A DNA stretch of 64,000 bases from a bacterium 210917-SL.2.15. Lineage in GTDB: Bacteria; Bacillota; Clostridia; Oscillospirales; Oscillospiraceae. The notes under the pieces were generated by a model, which worked only from the letters and a program-made list of their open reading frames with translations, had not been told where the DNA came from and did not search any database. Both the position numbers and the translations under genes were made by a program. The DNA lies in NCBI GenBank assembly GCA_020555605.1, contig JAJCJC010000001.1, positions 399,662 through 463,661 of the forward strand, in the 5' to 3' direction. Shown here one piece after another: positions 23,358 to 31,631 of this stretch; the stretch's first letter is position 1, and every line of letters starts with the position of its first letter.

Positions 23358-23848
23358 CAGCCTATTAGCTGATCTACATAGGTAATTAGAGGGTGCAGAT
23401 GTTTCAGGCGAAACATCTCAAATAACTTATCTGGATTTACCCATTGAACATCCACAACTTCTGTTTCCTGTAAACGCATTTCTTCAATCTTTATATCCTT
23501 ATGAAATAGCCAAACATCGTAAAAATCCTGCACATTTTCCCGTCTGCTCTGATAAATCAATTTTTCACTTCCGGGAGTAAGCAGTATTCCTAATTCTTCT
23601 TTTACCTCTCGGATTGCTCCTTGTAAACTGGTTTCCCCGGAAAGTACAGAACCACCCGTACATTCCCAATAAAGAGGGTATTGCTTTTTCGGATGCCGCT
23701 GTGATAAAAGATACTGCCCCTGCTGGTTGACGATCCATACACTCACAGATAAATGATACAGCCCTTTGGGTATGATTTCTCCACGGCACACTGTTATTCC
23801 AGACTTTTCCCGTTTTGCATTATATAAATCCCATTTTTCCATTTTCAT
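23357..23848 (-). CDS. Nudix hydrolase
   Basis: A 163-aa Nudix protein of the YfcD/IDI-like subgroup (KWDLYNAKREKSG near the N-terminus). The Nudix box GGSVLSGETSLQGAIREVKE, followed by ELGI, contains all consensus Gly, Glu and Arg residues and binds the metal that hydrolyses a nucleoside-diphosphate-linked or other pyrophosphate substrate. As the last gene of a thiamine salvage operon, it may clean up damaged or analogue thiamine pyrophosphates or release thiamine phosphate; this is inference from context. Its start at 23848 overlaps the HAD gene stop by 4 bp. Its stop abuts the relaxase remnant. Confidence 0.85.
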   Translation of the reverse strand: MKMEKWDLYNAKREKSGITVCRGEIIPKGLYHLSVSVWIVNQQGQYLLSQRHPKKQYPLYWECTGGSVLSGETSLQGAIREVKEELGILLTPGSEKLIYQSRRENVQDFYDVWLFHKDIKIEEMRLQETEVVDVQWVNPDKLFEMFRLKHLHPLITYVDQLIG

Positions 23849-24501
23849 ACCTCTTTGTGTGGGATCGGTGCTTGCCGAAAATCAAGTAAGTAAATATCCG
23901 CAATCCTTTCTATTTCTGTACGCTGATCTGCGGAATACTTATCATAAATCCCGCCTGCTAACATACGGGCTGCCTTTGCGCTTTTAATTGCTGGAAGCAC
24001 ATCATCAAACACAATACAGTGTTCAGGTGCAACCCCTAATTTTCTTGCGGCCAATTCAAAGACATCCGAATATTCTTTTCCCCGCTGAACCTCATCTGTT
24101 GAACATAGAGCGTCAAATAATTCTAAAATAGAATTGTTCTTTAAGCATGGAATATAGAGCTTTTCCGGCAACCCCGTAGCAACTGCAAGTTTTATTCCAT
24201 GTTCTTTTAAGCGCAGAAGATAATCAAGGGCATGGGGCAGCAGACCGACATGGTTACTGTATTCCTCGACCGCCATATTATTCCATTCCTCAATAATTCC
24301 CTCTACCGTTTCTTGCAATCCCAAAAGATCAATGGTATATTGTGCGGCTTCCTCAAAACTCCTTGCACATATTTCAGTTACATAATTTTCCGGGACAGGA
24401 AGATTTCTCTTTTTCAAAAACTGAATATCTATATGCTCCCATACATCCATTGAATCCAGAATTGTTCCATCTAAATCAAAGATTGCCGCATTAAAATCCA
24501 T
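23845..24501 (-). CDS. HAD-superfamily phosphatase
   Basis: A 218-aa HAD hydrolase with motif [11 protein letters not shown] (Asp9 nucleophile, Asp11), motif [10 protein letters not shown], a lysine in RGKEYSD and motif [12 protein letters not shown]. It has a helical cap after motif I, like beta-phosphoglucomutase-type phosphatases. In a thi operon it could dephosphorylate thiamine phosphate or HMP phosphate, or a damaged intermediate. The substrate is not shown by sequence. It overlaps the thiE end by 11 bp and the Nudix start by 4 bp, so it is tightly coupled. Confidence 0.87.
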   Translation of the reverse strand: MDFNAAIFDLDGTILDSMDVWEHIDIQFLKKRNLPVPENYVTEICARSFEEAAQYTIDLLGLQETVEGIIEEWNNMAVEEYSNHVGLLPHALDYLLRLKEHGIKLAVATGLPEKLYIPCLKNNSILELFDALCSTDEVQRGKEYSDVFELAARKLGVAPEHCIVFDDVLPAIKSAKAARMLAGGIYDKYSADQRTEIERIADIYLLDFRQAPIPHKEV

Positions 24502-25132
24502 GTTTCTTTTCCTTTCCGCAAAATAAATCTTTCAGTTCCGCAGCAGCAGCTTTTATATCGGACTGCGCTATGATGGCAGATACAACAGCCAGCCCGTCAA
24601 TTCCCATGGGCTTGAAACGCCCTGTATTTCCTTTATTGATACCGCCAATAACAACGATCGGCAAAGAAACGGCTGTGCGGATTTTCTGTAATTCCTCCAT
24701 TGATACAGAATCAGCGTCGGTTTTAGTTCCAGTAGGGAACATTGCGCCAACTCCCAAATAATCTGCACCATCCTGTTGTGCCTGTATTGCTTCTGCAATG
24801 GAAGATGCAGATACTCCCAACAGCATATTTTCCCCAATTACTTTGCGGACGGCAGCCGCAGGTAAATCATGCTGTCCAATATGTACCCCCGTAGCCTGCA
24901 CAGCCATTGCAATATCTATCCGGTCGTTTATGATAAGGGGAATATGGTATTTATCCGTAACCTGTTTCACGGCAACAGCCTGATTGTAAAATTCTAATGA
25001 GGACAATTCTTTTTCTCGGAGTTGTATCATTGTGCAGCCTCCTAAAATTGCCTGTTCTACCGCTTCTGTCAGGCTATCGCAGCTCATTAGTTGACGATCA
25101 GTAACAAGATAAAGTGTATAATCAAAGTTCAT
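24491..25132 (-). CDS. thiE: Thiamine-phosphate synthase ThiE
   Basis: A 213-aa TIM-barrel enzyme joining HMP-pyrophosphate and hydroxyethylthiazole phosphate to thiamine monophosphate. Visible motifs are YLVTDRQL, the [10 protein letters not shown] strand, [37 protein letters not shown], the pyrophosphate-binding [10 protein letters not shown] and the C-terminal GLAVVSAI. The length is typical. It lies between thiD (11 bp upstream) and the HAD gene. No thiazole kinase (thiM) is in the cassette, so thiazole phosphate must come from elsewhere in the host. Confidence 0.93.
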   Translation of the reverse strand: MNFDYTLYLVTDRQLMSCDSLTEAVEQAILGGCTMIQLREKELSSLEFYNQAVAVKQVTDKYHIPLIINDRIDIAMAVQATGVHIGQHDLPAAAVRKVIGENMLLGVSASSIAEAIQAQQDGADYLGVGAMFPTGTKTDADSVSMEELQKIRTAVSLPIVVIGGINKGNTGRFKPMGIDGLAVVSAIIAQSDIKAAAAELKDLFCGKEKKHGF

Positions 25133-25143
25133 TTTGCACCTGC

Positions 25144-25947
25144 CTATTCTTTAGATAAACCATGCTGATACAATTCGTAGAAATGGTGCGTCGGGCCACA
25201 GCCTTTTCCAATCGCAAGAGAGTGTTCGATTGCCATTGTGACATAAGCCTTTGCAGATTCGACTGCAAGCGGAACACTTTTTCCCTTTGCAAGCTGGGAA
25301 GCGATTGCAGAAGAAAAGGTACAGCCTGTCCCATGAGTATTTTTCGTATCAATGCGGGATGTTTCAAAATGGTAGAAATTTTCTCCATTAAATAGGACAT
25401 CAACAGCATTTCCTATATGATGTCCACCCTTGACAACAATCGCCTTACAACCCATGGCATATATTTTTCTTGCGGCAGCCTCCATATCTGAAACTGTGGA
25501 AATCTGCATATCTGCTATTTTCTCTGCCTCTGGAATATTCGGAGTAAGTACATCGGCCAGTGGAATTACTGTGTCTATCAAGGTGGAAACCGCCGTAGGA
25601 TTCATCAATGGGCAGCCATTTTTGGCATACATAACCGGGTCGATTACGACATTTTGGGGCTTATATTGTAATAGTTTCTTTGCCACCGCTTTCATACATT
25701 CTGGTGTAGAAAGCATACCGATTTTTACTGCGTCCACTTCAATATCTTCAAATACGGCGTCAATCTGTTTTTCAATCATATCCGGGGTAATATCTTGGAT
25801 GTCGATAACACGGCTGGTGTTCTCTGCAACAACAGAAACAATAACACTCATTCCAAATACACCGTGAGCAGAAAAAGTTTTCAAATCAGCCTGAATACCT
25901 GCACCTCCGCTGCAATCTGATCCGGCAATGGACAATACTTTTTTCAT
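25144..25947 (-). CDS. thiD: HMP/HMP-phosphate kinase ThiD
   Basis: A 267-aa ribokinase-fold kinase that phosphorylates hydroxymethylpyrimidine twice to HMP-PP. It has [20 protein letters not shown] at the N-terminus, [23 protein letters not shown], the [11 protein letters not shown] segment and the anion-hole motif [17 protein letters not shown] with the catalytic aspartate region. The ATG at 25947 (MKKVLS) has GGAGG 10 nt upstream and overlaps the tenA stop as ATGA. An in-frame extension to 25992 is not needed. Second gene of the riboswitch-controlled operon. Confidence 0.94.
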   Translation of the reverse strand: MKKVLSIAGSDCSGGAGIQADLKTFSAHGVFGMSVIVSVVAENTSRVIDIQDITPDMIEKQIDAVFEDIEVDAVKIGMLSTPECMKAVAKKLLQYKPQNVVIDPVMYAKNGCPLMNPTAVSTLIDTVIPLADVLTPNIPEAEKIADMQISTVSDMEAAARKIYAMGCKAIVVKGGHHIGNAVDVLFNGENFYHFETSRIDTKNTHGTGCTFSSAIASQLAKGKSVPLAVESAKAYVTMAIEHSLAIGKGCGPTHHFYELYQHGLSKE

Positions 25948-26618
25948 TTTGCATTTTCCTCCATTCTCTCGTTCCGATAGGCCATCTTCCAAAAAGCAAG
26001 CTCTAACAAACTTGCTTTTTCAAAAATATCAGCCAGATACTTTTTATTTGCTACTGATAACCCGGCACATTTATGCTCTGCAAAAGCAGACCATTCTTTG
26101 CAGCTTTCTGCATATTGTTCATCCGCATAATCTTTGATAAAGTCCCAATATCTTGACTGTCTGCTTGTAGGAACAGCCGCCAATTTGCGGAATATATAGC
26201 TGTAACTTAGCATACAGGGAAGAACCGCCATTAAAATTTCTTCATTCTTTCCATGTGACGCAATCTCAAACATGAAATCAATGTAATTTTGATTTTCAGG
26301 CAGAGGAGCGATCAGTTCAATATCATTATCCGTCATGCAAAATTGCTTTAGATAATCCAGACGCACTTCTGATTCCGTATCATTTACAAAATTCAGCATG
26401 GAATAGTAAAGCTGAATTTCTCTTAATGTATCAGCATGAAAAATTGCCTTGCCGTATATACGGGCATAGTTTTTCAGATAGATACTATCCTGAATCATAT
26501 ATCTCTTGAACTTTTCAAGAGGTAGCTTTCCAGTTTGCACTTCCTGCACAAATGGGGTAGCTGCACATTCTTCCCAAATGGGGATGTTGCGGGTTAAAAT
26601 GTCTTTCATAAATGCCAT
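25944..26618 (-). CDS. tenA: TenA-family aminopyrimidine aminohydrolase / thiaminase II
   Basis: A 224-aa helical protein of the TenA family, which hydrolyses aminopyrimidine breakdown products of thiamine (or thiamine itself) to HMP for salvage. The catalytic cysteine is visible in AVLPCMLSYSYIF, and conserved segments FKRYMIQDSIYLKNYAR and the C-terminal ELAFWKMAY are present. The ATG at 26618 has AGGAGG 7 nt upstream. It is the first gene after two TPP riboswitch-terminator units and overlaps thiD by 4 bp. The product HMP would be the substrate of ThiD, which fits operon logic. Confidence 0.9.
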   Translation of the reverse strand: MAFMKDILTRNIPIWEECAATPFVQEVQTGKLPLEKFKRYMIQDSIYLKNYARIYGKAIFHADTLREIQLYYSMLNFVNDTESEVRLDYLKQFCMTDNDIELIAPLPENQNYIDFMFEIASHGKNEEILMAVLPCMLSYSYIFRKLAAVPTSRQSRYWDFIKDYADEQYAESCKEWSAFAEHKCAGLSVANKKYLADIFEKASLLELAFWKMAYRNERMEENAK

Positions 26619-26635
26619 GTTTATTCCTCCTAAAA

Positions 26636-26670
26636 TAAAAAAATAGAGCCTCTAAAACAATTAGAAGCTC
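26636..26670 (-). terminator. Terminator of the proximal TPP riboswitch
   Basis: On the minus strand, GAGCTTCTAA pairs with TTAGAGGCTC and is followed by TATTTTTTT, ending shortly before the tenA SD. It is the expected expression platform of the riboswitch at 26,698-26,776. Confidence 0.82.
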
Positions 26671-26697
26671 TTTCAGACGCAATACGAGCGTAAGAAA

Positions 26698-26776
26698 TTG
26701 CTTCCCTACGCCGGTATTAGCCGACAGGTCCAGAGGTCAGGTCTTACCTTTTTCAACTTGTTCAGTTCCCTCGCAA
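26698..26776 (-). promoter_or_regulatory. TPP riboswitch, proximal copy
   Basis: On the minus strand, P1 arms TTGC and GCAA enclose a THI-box core: GGTAAGACCTGACC, then GGACCTGTCGGCTAATACC and GGCGTAGGGAAGC. It matches the conserved TPP aptamer elements. The CTGAGA-like element is weak (GTTGAAA), so affinity may differ from that of the distal copy. Confidence 0.85.
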
Positions 26777-26799
26777 ACACATATCATATCTTATTCAAT

Positions 26800-26832
26800 T
26801 AAAAAGGACATTCCCAAAACAGAGAATGTCCA
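26800..26832 (-). terminator. Terminator of the distal TPP riboswitch
   Basis: GGACATTC and GAATGTCC pair across a loop of about 10 nt and are followed by TTTTTAA on the minus strand. It lies between the two aptamers, so each riboswitch has its own terminator. Confidence 0.82.
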
Positions 26833-26855
26833 AAAAATACGAATCTGTATTCTTT

Positions 26856-26935
26856 AGCTCCCTGCGTTGGTATTAGCCAACAGGTTCAAAGGGTCAGGTT
26901 TTAACCTTCTCAACTACAAGGTAGTCCCCCTGCTT
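26856..26935 (-). promoter_or_regulatory. TPP riboswitch, distal copy
   Basis: On the minus strand the core contains GTTGAGAAGGTTAAAACC, TGACCCTTTGAACCTG and GGCTAATACCAACGCAGGGA, which closely follow the THI-box consensus (GAGA element, GAACCTG and the AATACC...GCAGGGA block). It begins about 10 nt after the promoter -10. Confidence 0.92.
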
Positions 26936-26943
26936 GAGTATTA

Positions 26944-26972
26944 TTATAGTTAAGAAGTCCCGGAAAGTCAAG
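26944..26972 (-). promoter_or_regulatory. Promoter of the thiamine operon
   Basis: TTGACT (26967-26972) and TATAAT (26944-26949) on the minus strand are separated by exactly 17 nt. It lies between the relaxase stop and the first riboswitch and is near-consensus sigma-A. Confidence 0.85.
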
Positions 26973-26998
26973 GTCTATAGAATTCAAGTTAGCAAACC

Positions 26999-28408
26999 TT
27001 ATTGACGGGATTTTTCTGTGCTGCGCTGCGGTTGTGGTGGGGAAGAAATCTCTAATAGGTATTCCACATTGGCCCGAACATTATGAAGTTCTTTCATATC
27101 ATTTTTGGCCTGCTTATAGGCAGAATAGGCTTTCCGTTTTTGTTCCAGAAGATCGGTGTATTCCTCCCGGAGAGATTTGACAGAGGGGAGCTTTTTGATT
27201 CCCAGCTCGTCAAAATGATTCTTTGCCGCCTGGTGCAGCAGAATTTCAGCTTCATGTTCTGTTCGGAATTTTTTGCTGTACCCGGCTTTGCGATATTCTA
27301 CATAGACAGCCCGCGTTTTCGCATAGTTTACGATCTGTTTTTGCAGCTCGGCATTGGCGTTCATTTTTGACTCCAGATCTTTGATCTGAACGGATAAGGT
27401 ATTGAAATTAGTGGTAGTGGCGTTGGCTTTTTCCAGAAGATCCTCATAACCCATATCGCCATGTTCTTTTAAGTAGAGCACTGCCTGAGAAAGCTGCTTT
27501 AGGTTGAACACTTTTGCCCAGCGCTCATAACCAGGGCCCTTGCCGGAACGGATTGCAACTTCAATATCAACCAGCAATCCAACTTTGGAAACCGTTTTTT
27601 TAGAAAAGGCATGGCGGGGTTTTACTGTCCGTGTACCGGCAATCCGTTCTTTGATGGCTTGTTCTGTATAATCGCCTTTGAGCGTATCGCATCGGGTATA
27701 ATTTTCTTGTCCCGGAACTCGGAACCGAAGATGTTTTCTTTCACGGTTGACTTCCAGCCCAGCAGTTTCCAGCTTCTGTAGAAGTTCCTCAAAATCTTTT
27801 GGCTTTTCCTCTAATGCAGCATCAATAGCAATGCGTATCTGCTCCTGAAAGGAAGGCTGCTTTTTATTTCCCAGCCATGTGCCATAATGCTCCCGGCTGG
27901 GTTTCGGATTTTCTACAATCGAAAGTCCATGCTCCAAACACAGCTTGTCATTCATTCGCCGGATTGCCCAGGTAGAACCCCAGAAGTTGCGAAATTTTTT
28001 CTGACAGTCCAGTGTAGTAGAGTTGATAATGATGTGATTATGGACATGGTGCTTATCCACATGGGTGCAGACAACAAAGGCATGGTTTCCTTTTGTGAGC
28101 TTCAGTGCCAGCTCCCTGCCGATCTGATTAGCTTCTTCTGGCGTAACTTCGCCGGGCTTAAATGCCTGACGGAGATGGTAGGCGATCACATCATCTGCAC
28201 CCTGATTTCTGCCGGTCAGATTTGCATACTGTCGTTTGGACAGAAGAAACTCTGCATCAGCAAGCCGGGTATCACACTCATAGCCATAAATGAATTTTCC
28301 AAAATCGGTTTTCTGCGGATTTTCTACATAATCAATAATATCTGAGATCGCAGTAGAGATATTCCGACCTTTTCCTACATGCAGAGGCATCAGTCTTGTG
28401 GTCGCTAT
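26999..28408 (-). CDS. MOBP-family relaxase of the Tn1549-like ICE
   Basis: A relaxase of about 470 aa that nicks oriT and carries the strand into the recipient. It has the PF03432 mobilization-nuclease domain: early TTRLMPLHVGKGRN, a Tyr-containing DIIDYVENPQ segment and the metal-binding cluster HVDKHHVHNHIIINS (about residues 116-130). A long coiled C-terminal half (about 320-470) ends EISSPPQPQRSTEKSRQ. The best SD (AAGGAGG) is followed 8 nt later by ATA at 28406-28408, giving MATTRLMPLH as in relatives that I recall. The other candidate is a GTG at 28417, but it lies inside the SD. An AUA start is therefore proposed. MobC is upstream. Confidence 0.9.
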   Translation of the reverse strand: MATTRLMPLHVGKGRNISTAISDIIDYVENPQKTDFGKFIYGYECDTRLADAEFLLSKRQYANLTGRNQGADDVIAYHLRQAFKPGEVTPEEANQIGRELALKLTKGNHAFVVCTHVDKHHVHNHIIINSTTLDCQKKFRNFWGSTWAIRRMNDKLCLEHGLSIVENPKPSREHYGTWLGNKKQPSFQEQIRIAIDAALEEKPKDFEELLQKLETAGLEVNRERKHLRFRVPGQENYTRCDTLKGDYTEQAIKERIAGTRTVKPRHAFSKKTVSKVGLLVDIEVAIRSGKGPGYERWAKVFNLKQLSQAVLYLKEHGDMGYEDLLEKANATTTNFNTLSVQIKDLESKMNANAELQKQIVNYAKTRAVYVEYRKAGYSKKFRTEHEAEILLHQAAKNHFDELGIKKLPSVKSLREEYTDLLEQKRKAYSAYKQAKNDMKELHNVRANVEYLLEISSPPQPQRSTEKSRQ

Positions 28409-28461
28409 TTTCGTCACCTCCTTAACTTAATTCCAATCAGAGAAGTTATAATTGCAGAAAA

Positions 28462-28496
28462 AGAGCGGGGCTGCCTATGCGCCCCGCCAAATCTGC
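28462..28496 (-). terminator. Terminator between CD1845-like gene and relaxase
   Basis: GCGGGGC pairs with GCCCCGC across GCATAGGCA and is followed by TCTTTTTCTG on the minus strand. It lies immediately after the stop of the CD1845-like gene, so the relaxase needs read-through or its own promoter. Confidence 0.7.
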
Positions 28497-28787
28497 TTAA
28501 CCAAATATAAAATCCTTTAAGGCACTGTTTGCCCCGCCAATGATCCCTACCAGCCATGCAGCCGCCAGAGGCAGACCGTATGGACTGATAAGAAAGGCGA
28601 TCATAAGCCATGCAAGACCCGGCAAAAATCCTGCGACAAAGAACAGCACCAATGCCGCCAGAAAGATGATCCCAGAAAGAATCCCAAGTACCGCACCGGA
28701 AAGAACCACTAAAAATTTACATACCAGATAAAGAATCCCCGTAACCAGCATAAAGGGAAGTGCCAGTAATTTACCTATCAAACGCAT
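28497..28787 (-). CDS. CD1845-like small membrane protein
   Basis: A 96-aa very hydrophobic protein with about three membrane segments (MLVTGILYLVCKFLVVLSGA, IIFLAALVLFFVAGFLPGL, GLPLAAAWLVGIIGG). It resembles the CD1845 family found beside the relaxase in Tn1549/CTn-like elements of Clostridia. It probably acts at the membrane in transfer; no specific function is established. The ATG at 28787 has AAAGGAGG 7 nt upstream. It lies between mobC and the relaxase gene. Confidence 0.75.
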   Translation of the reverse strand: MRLIGKLLALPFMLVTGILYLVCKFLVVLSGAVLGILSGIIFLAALVLFFVAGFLPGLAWLMIAFLISPYGLPLAAAWLVGIIGGANSALKDFIFG

Positions 28788-28872
28788 ACGCTTTGCCTCC
28801 TTTCAGAAGGGCATCTGCCCTTATAAAAATTTTACCGTGACGGCAAAAAGAAAGCAACGGCTTTCCGGCTGT

Positions 28873-29217
28873 TTATGAAATGTTTGCAAATCCCCGGATC
28901 AGTTTGTCCATGCCATCCCAAAGGCTGTCCAGACGGGTGCGGATGTCATCTATATCTGCGGCATAAATATTGCCGGTCTCATTGGCCCGTCTGGTATATT
29001 GGTTTAAGTTATTGGAACAAATGCGGAGAAGCCGGATCATTTCCTGAATATCTCCCATATCAAGGTGGATGATGTAACCGTCTACGGCCATCTTTCGCAG
29101 ATATGCCGACAGGTTGGTAATGCCAAGTTCCGCCATGCGTTCTTTTACCAGTTCGGCCTCCGCTTCGGACATGACAAATTCGACGCGGACGGATTTTTTG
29201 TTATGCCCGCCATTCAT
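28873..29217 (-). CDS. mobC: Relaxosome accessory protein MobC
   Basis: A 114-aa protein. Its N-terminus resembles a ribbon-helix-helix (KKSVRVEFVMSEAEAELVKE) and its C-terminus the MobC domain (GDIQEMIRLLRICSNNLNQY...RRANETG). MobC binds near oriT and helps the relaxase open the nic site. The start at 29217 overlaps the upstream gene stop as ATGA. It lies two genes before the MOBP relaxase, as in other Tn1549-like elements. Confidence 0.85.
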   Translation of the reverse strand: MNGGHNKKSVRVEFVMSEAEAELVKERMAELGITNLSAYLRKMAVDGYIIHLDMGDIQEMIRLLRICSNNLNQYTRRANETGNIYAADIDDIRTRLDSLWDGMDKLIRGFANIS

Positions 29218-29912
29218 CGTTCCAACCCTCTTTTATGAGATGAGACCTCCTGCGTCGAAACCGCCGTCTTTGCTCTTTTGAGTTTTTCCCGCAGGGTGGT
29301 CTTTTCCAGCTTATCAAGATATTCCTCCAGATTTCCGGCTGTCGCATGATAGCTGCGTTTGAGGCGTTCCCGTTTTAGAATTATCATCAGCTCCGGCTCA
29401 TTTTCTGGCAGATAAGTCATTGTTTTAGGGGCTCCATGCTCTGGCATAAGCCGGTTCATAAATTGTCTCCGTTCCTGATAGGGAATCGTGATAACATTTC
29501 CATCCTCAAAAGCAACGGCTACATTTCCGATTGGACAGGTCAATTTTTTCATCCGTTCCACATGTTCTCTATAATTTAGCGGATAGAGATCGCCAAATAT
29601 TTTTCCGTCCCTGACTTCTTTCAAAGAGATGGCATAAGCCAAAACGGGATCATTTGTCTGCTCCTGGTAAAACCGCCACACTTTGTTTTCATGGCTGCCC
29701 TCCAGATAAACTTCCCGTTCGCGCAGGGTATAGGTTCCGCAAGGGCGTGACATCCAAAGAAGCTGTTTATCCTCTGAACGCTCTGACACAGCCAGTTTTG
29801 AGATCAGTTCCTTATCCAGGTCAAAGTCCTCTTTATAATGTTGGGTATGAAGATCTACGATACGGGAAAGAGCACCCAAAAGATCTACATCCTCAAATCT
29901 TACCCCGGCCAT
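29214..29912 (-). CDS. Conserved ICE protein of unknown function
   Basis: A 232-aa soluble protein (MAGVRFEDVDLLGALSRIVD...). It has mixed alpha/beta character with a basic C-terminal third (LKRERLKRSYHATAGNLEEY and LREKLKRAKTAV). I do not recognise a named domain. It overlaps both neighbours by a few bases in a tightly packed block (unknown gene, this gene, mobC) typical of Tn1549-like backbones, so a role in transfer or its control is likely but unproven. Confidence 0.6.
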   Translation of the reverse strand: MAGVRFEDVDLLGALSRIVDLHTQHYKEDFDLDKELISKLAVSERSEDKQLLWMSRPCGTYTLREREVYLEGSHENKVWRFYQEQTNDPVLAYAISLKEVRDGKIFGDLYPLNYREHVERMKKLTCPIGNVAVAFEDGNVITIPYQERRQFMNRLMPEHGAPKTMTYLPENEPELMIILKRERLKRSYHATAGNLEEYLDKLEKTTLREKLKRAKTAVSTQEVSSHKRGLER

Positions 29913-30832
29913 CAGCGTTCCCTTTCCGGCACCGGAGGGATCATCTGCCTTGCTTCATGCTCCGGTTTGTCTGCTTTCAAACGGTCCATCAAAGACGGCT
30001 TTGCTTCCGGCACCAGCTCCCGGATTTCTTCATCCGTCTGTCCGTCTGTCAGATCCGGGCGCACAGGAGGTTCGTTGTTCAGCCTGCCATCCAGCATATT
30101 GTAGTTGCCGGTCTGACCTTCCTCATAAAGTTCTGCATTGCGCAGATAACTCTCCGGCGCCTGAAATGGCTGTCCGGCAAACAGAATTTCTCTTTGGGTG
30201 GTAAACTGTGCAAGGACCCCATTTTGCAGTCTTGCAAATTCTTCATACTGGCGCAGGGTAAGCCCTCGTTCCAGCATTTCCGCCTGGGTATGCGCCCAGC
30301 CTTCTCCATAGAGAAAATAGTACATGTCGGGCTGATCACAGACAAAACACAGGGAACCGTCCTGATTGTCATAGTAAGATGGCTGCATATTCTGGTAATG
30401 GCAGCGTTCCTCACGCCCCAAATACACACGGTTGTCCGCACCCAGCATAGCGACCATACCCGCGTAATTACTATGGACCGCAGAGCGGATTTCTACCAGC
30501 GGATCTGTTTGAGAAGGAATCTGTCTGCCCGGAATCTCATTTTGTTTTTCCGCTGCATCATTTCTTGGTATCACTTCTTCATGGCTGCGTGCATCCAGCT
30601 CCGGTTGAGATGTTCCTTTCCGAACAGCACCGGGCTCCGGTTCTTTTTCTTTCACATAGTATCGGACATTTGCTGTCGTATGTTCGTTGGCTTCCTTTGC
30701 ATAGTTTTCAGCAGCAGCTTTGGTATCAAACTCCAACGGTTTTCCATTTTCCTTGCACCAGCTTTGTGCCGGTCCGAAAATAGAAGTGCTGCTTCGTACT
30801 GCCCATACACCATAGGTCCGTTTCTTTTCCAT
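29912..30832 (-). CDS. Conserved ICE protein of unknown function
   Basis: A 306-aa protein. An N-terminal segment of about 65 residues (TYGVWAVRSSTSIFGPAQSW then LEFDTKAAAENYAKEAN) looks like a small alpha/beta domain. A charged linker follows, then a second block (SNYAGMVAMLGADNRVYLGR, later LTLRQYEEFARLQNGVLAQF). The C-terminus is charged and proline-rich. The ATG at 30832 has AAGGAGG about 8 nt upstream. It is part of the co-oriented run leading to mobC. I do not assign a function. Confidence 0.58.
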   Translation of the reverse strand: MEKKRTYGVWAVRSSTSIFGPAQSWCKENGKPLEFDTKAAAENYAKEANEHTTANVRYYVKEKEPEPGAVRKGTSQPELDARSHEEVIPRNDAAEKQNEIPGRQIPSQTDPLVEIRSAVHSNYAGMVAMLGADNRVYLGREERCHYQNMQPSYYDNQDGSLCFVCDQPDMYYFLYGEGWAHTQAEMLERGLTLRQYEEFARLQNGVLAQFTTQREILFAGQPFQAPESYLRNAELYEEGQTGNYNMLDGRLNNEPPVRPDLTDGQTDEEIRELVPEAKPSLMDRLKADKPEHEARQMIPPVPERER

Positions 30833-30845
30833 TCCGCATCCCTCC

Positions 30846-31478
30846 TTATCGTTCCTGCTGTTTGGAAGTTTGTTGCTTTTTTACCGGGTCTGCCGGTTTT
30901 GTTGCTTTTAGCTGCTGACGGAGAGAATTCTTATGCTCCAGTTCGGAATCTGTGATGTTGACATATTCGCCAATGATACAGAGCGCTTCTCCATAACTGC
31001 CGGAAACAAATACCCGATCAGACATTTCTTTTGCCTGTTCTTTCAAACCATGCTCCCGCAAAGTACGGGAAGCAATACCCAGCAGATTAAAAATGTTCCC
31101 ATCTGCTCCGATCAGCGGACAATCCGGTTTATCTGCCAACGCTTCCGGTGTTTCTATAAATCCGCCTAAATAATTCGGCACAAAGTCCGACAGCCATGTG
31201 CCGCCATAGACTTCATGGGTCTGTAAACGCCACAGGGCAAGTTTTCCTATATCCAGTTTCACATCATCAAACGGGTAAAGCAGACAGGTCAGTTCGCCGT
31301 GCTGAAAAGCAGCCACATTCTCAAACTGACAGCCATCTTTCAATATGCCTGCTTTTGTCAGCATTTCATTGATCCCGTCCACCCACTCTGTCAGATCCCC
31401 GCCACAGCCCTGTAAAATCAGTCCTTCCTTATCCGGCATGCGGCGAAGGTCCTCCGCGGTAATCGTGTTGATATTCAA
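30846..31478 (-). CDS. Conserved ICE protein of unknown function
   Basis: A 210-aa protein. It begins MNINTITAEDLRRMPDKEGL and includes GDLTEWVDGINEMLTKAGIL, a tryptophan-rich middle (ALWRLQTHEVYGGTWLSDFV) and a charged Gln/Lys-rich C-terminus. It resembles proteins commonly seen upstream of mobC in Clostridial ICEs, none characterised to my knowledge. The start codon is TTG at 31478 with GGAGG 8-9 nt upstream. The 113-bp inverted-repeat element lies 39 bp upstream. Confidence 0.58.
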   Translation of the reverse strand: MNINTITAEDLRRMPDKEGLILQGCGGDLTEWVDGINEMLTKAGILKDGCQFENVAAFQHGELTCLLYPFDDVKLDIGKLALWRLQTHEVYGGTWLSDFVPNYLGGFIETPEALADKPDCPLIGADGNIFNLLGIASRTLREHGLKEQAKEMSDRVFVSGSYGEALCIIGEYVNITDSELEHKNSLRQQLKATKPADPVKKQQTSKQQER

Positions 31479-31516
31479 AAAATCGCCTCCTATCGTTTTT
31501 GTTAAAATATATGTTT

Positions 31517-31629
31517 TGTCCGCAACTTAACCTCATTTCAAAGCACCGGAGTATTCTTATACAGCTCCCTTGAAAACAGGTGCAAAAAGCCCTTGAAAAT
31601 CAAGGACTTTTAAGGCTAAGTTGCGGACA
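31517..31629. repeat. 113-bp MITE-like element with 13-bp terminal inverted repeats
   Basis: TGTCCGCAACTTA (31517-31529) is perfectly complementary to TAAGTTGCGGACA (31617-31629). Inside is a hairpin CCTTGA/TCAAGG followed by T-rich sequence. It fills the only sizeable gap in this part of the operon and could be a miniature transposable element or an elaborate terminator. Confidence 0.6.
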
Positions 31630-31631
31630 TA

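Noticed and set aside
26636..26935. A single TPP riboswitch with an alternative fold
   Set aside because: Both stretches independently contain the THI-box core and each has its own terminator, so two units explain the data better.
29654..30955. 433-codon plus-strand open frame
   Set aside because: It is antisense to two well-placed ICE genes, and its composition is that of a shadow frame; no SD or family signature.
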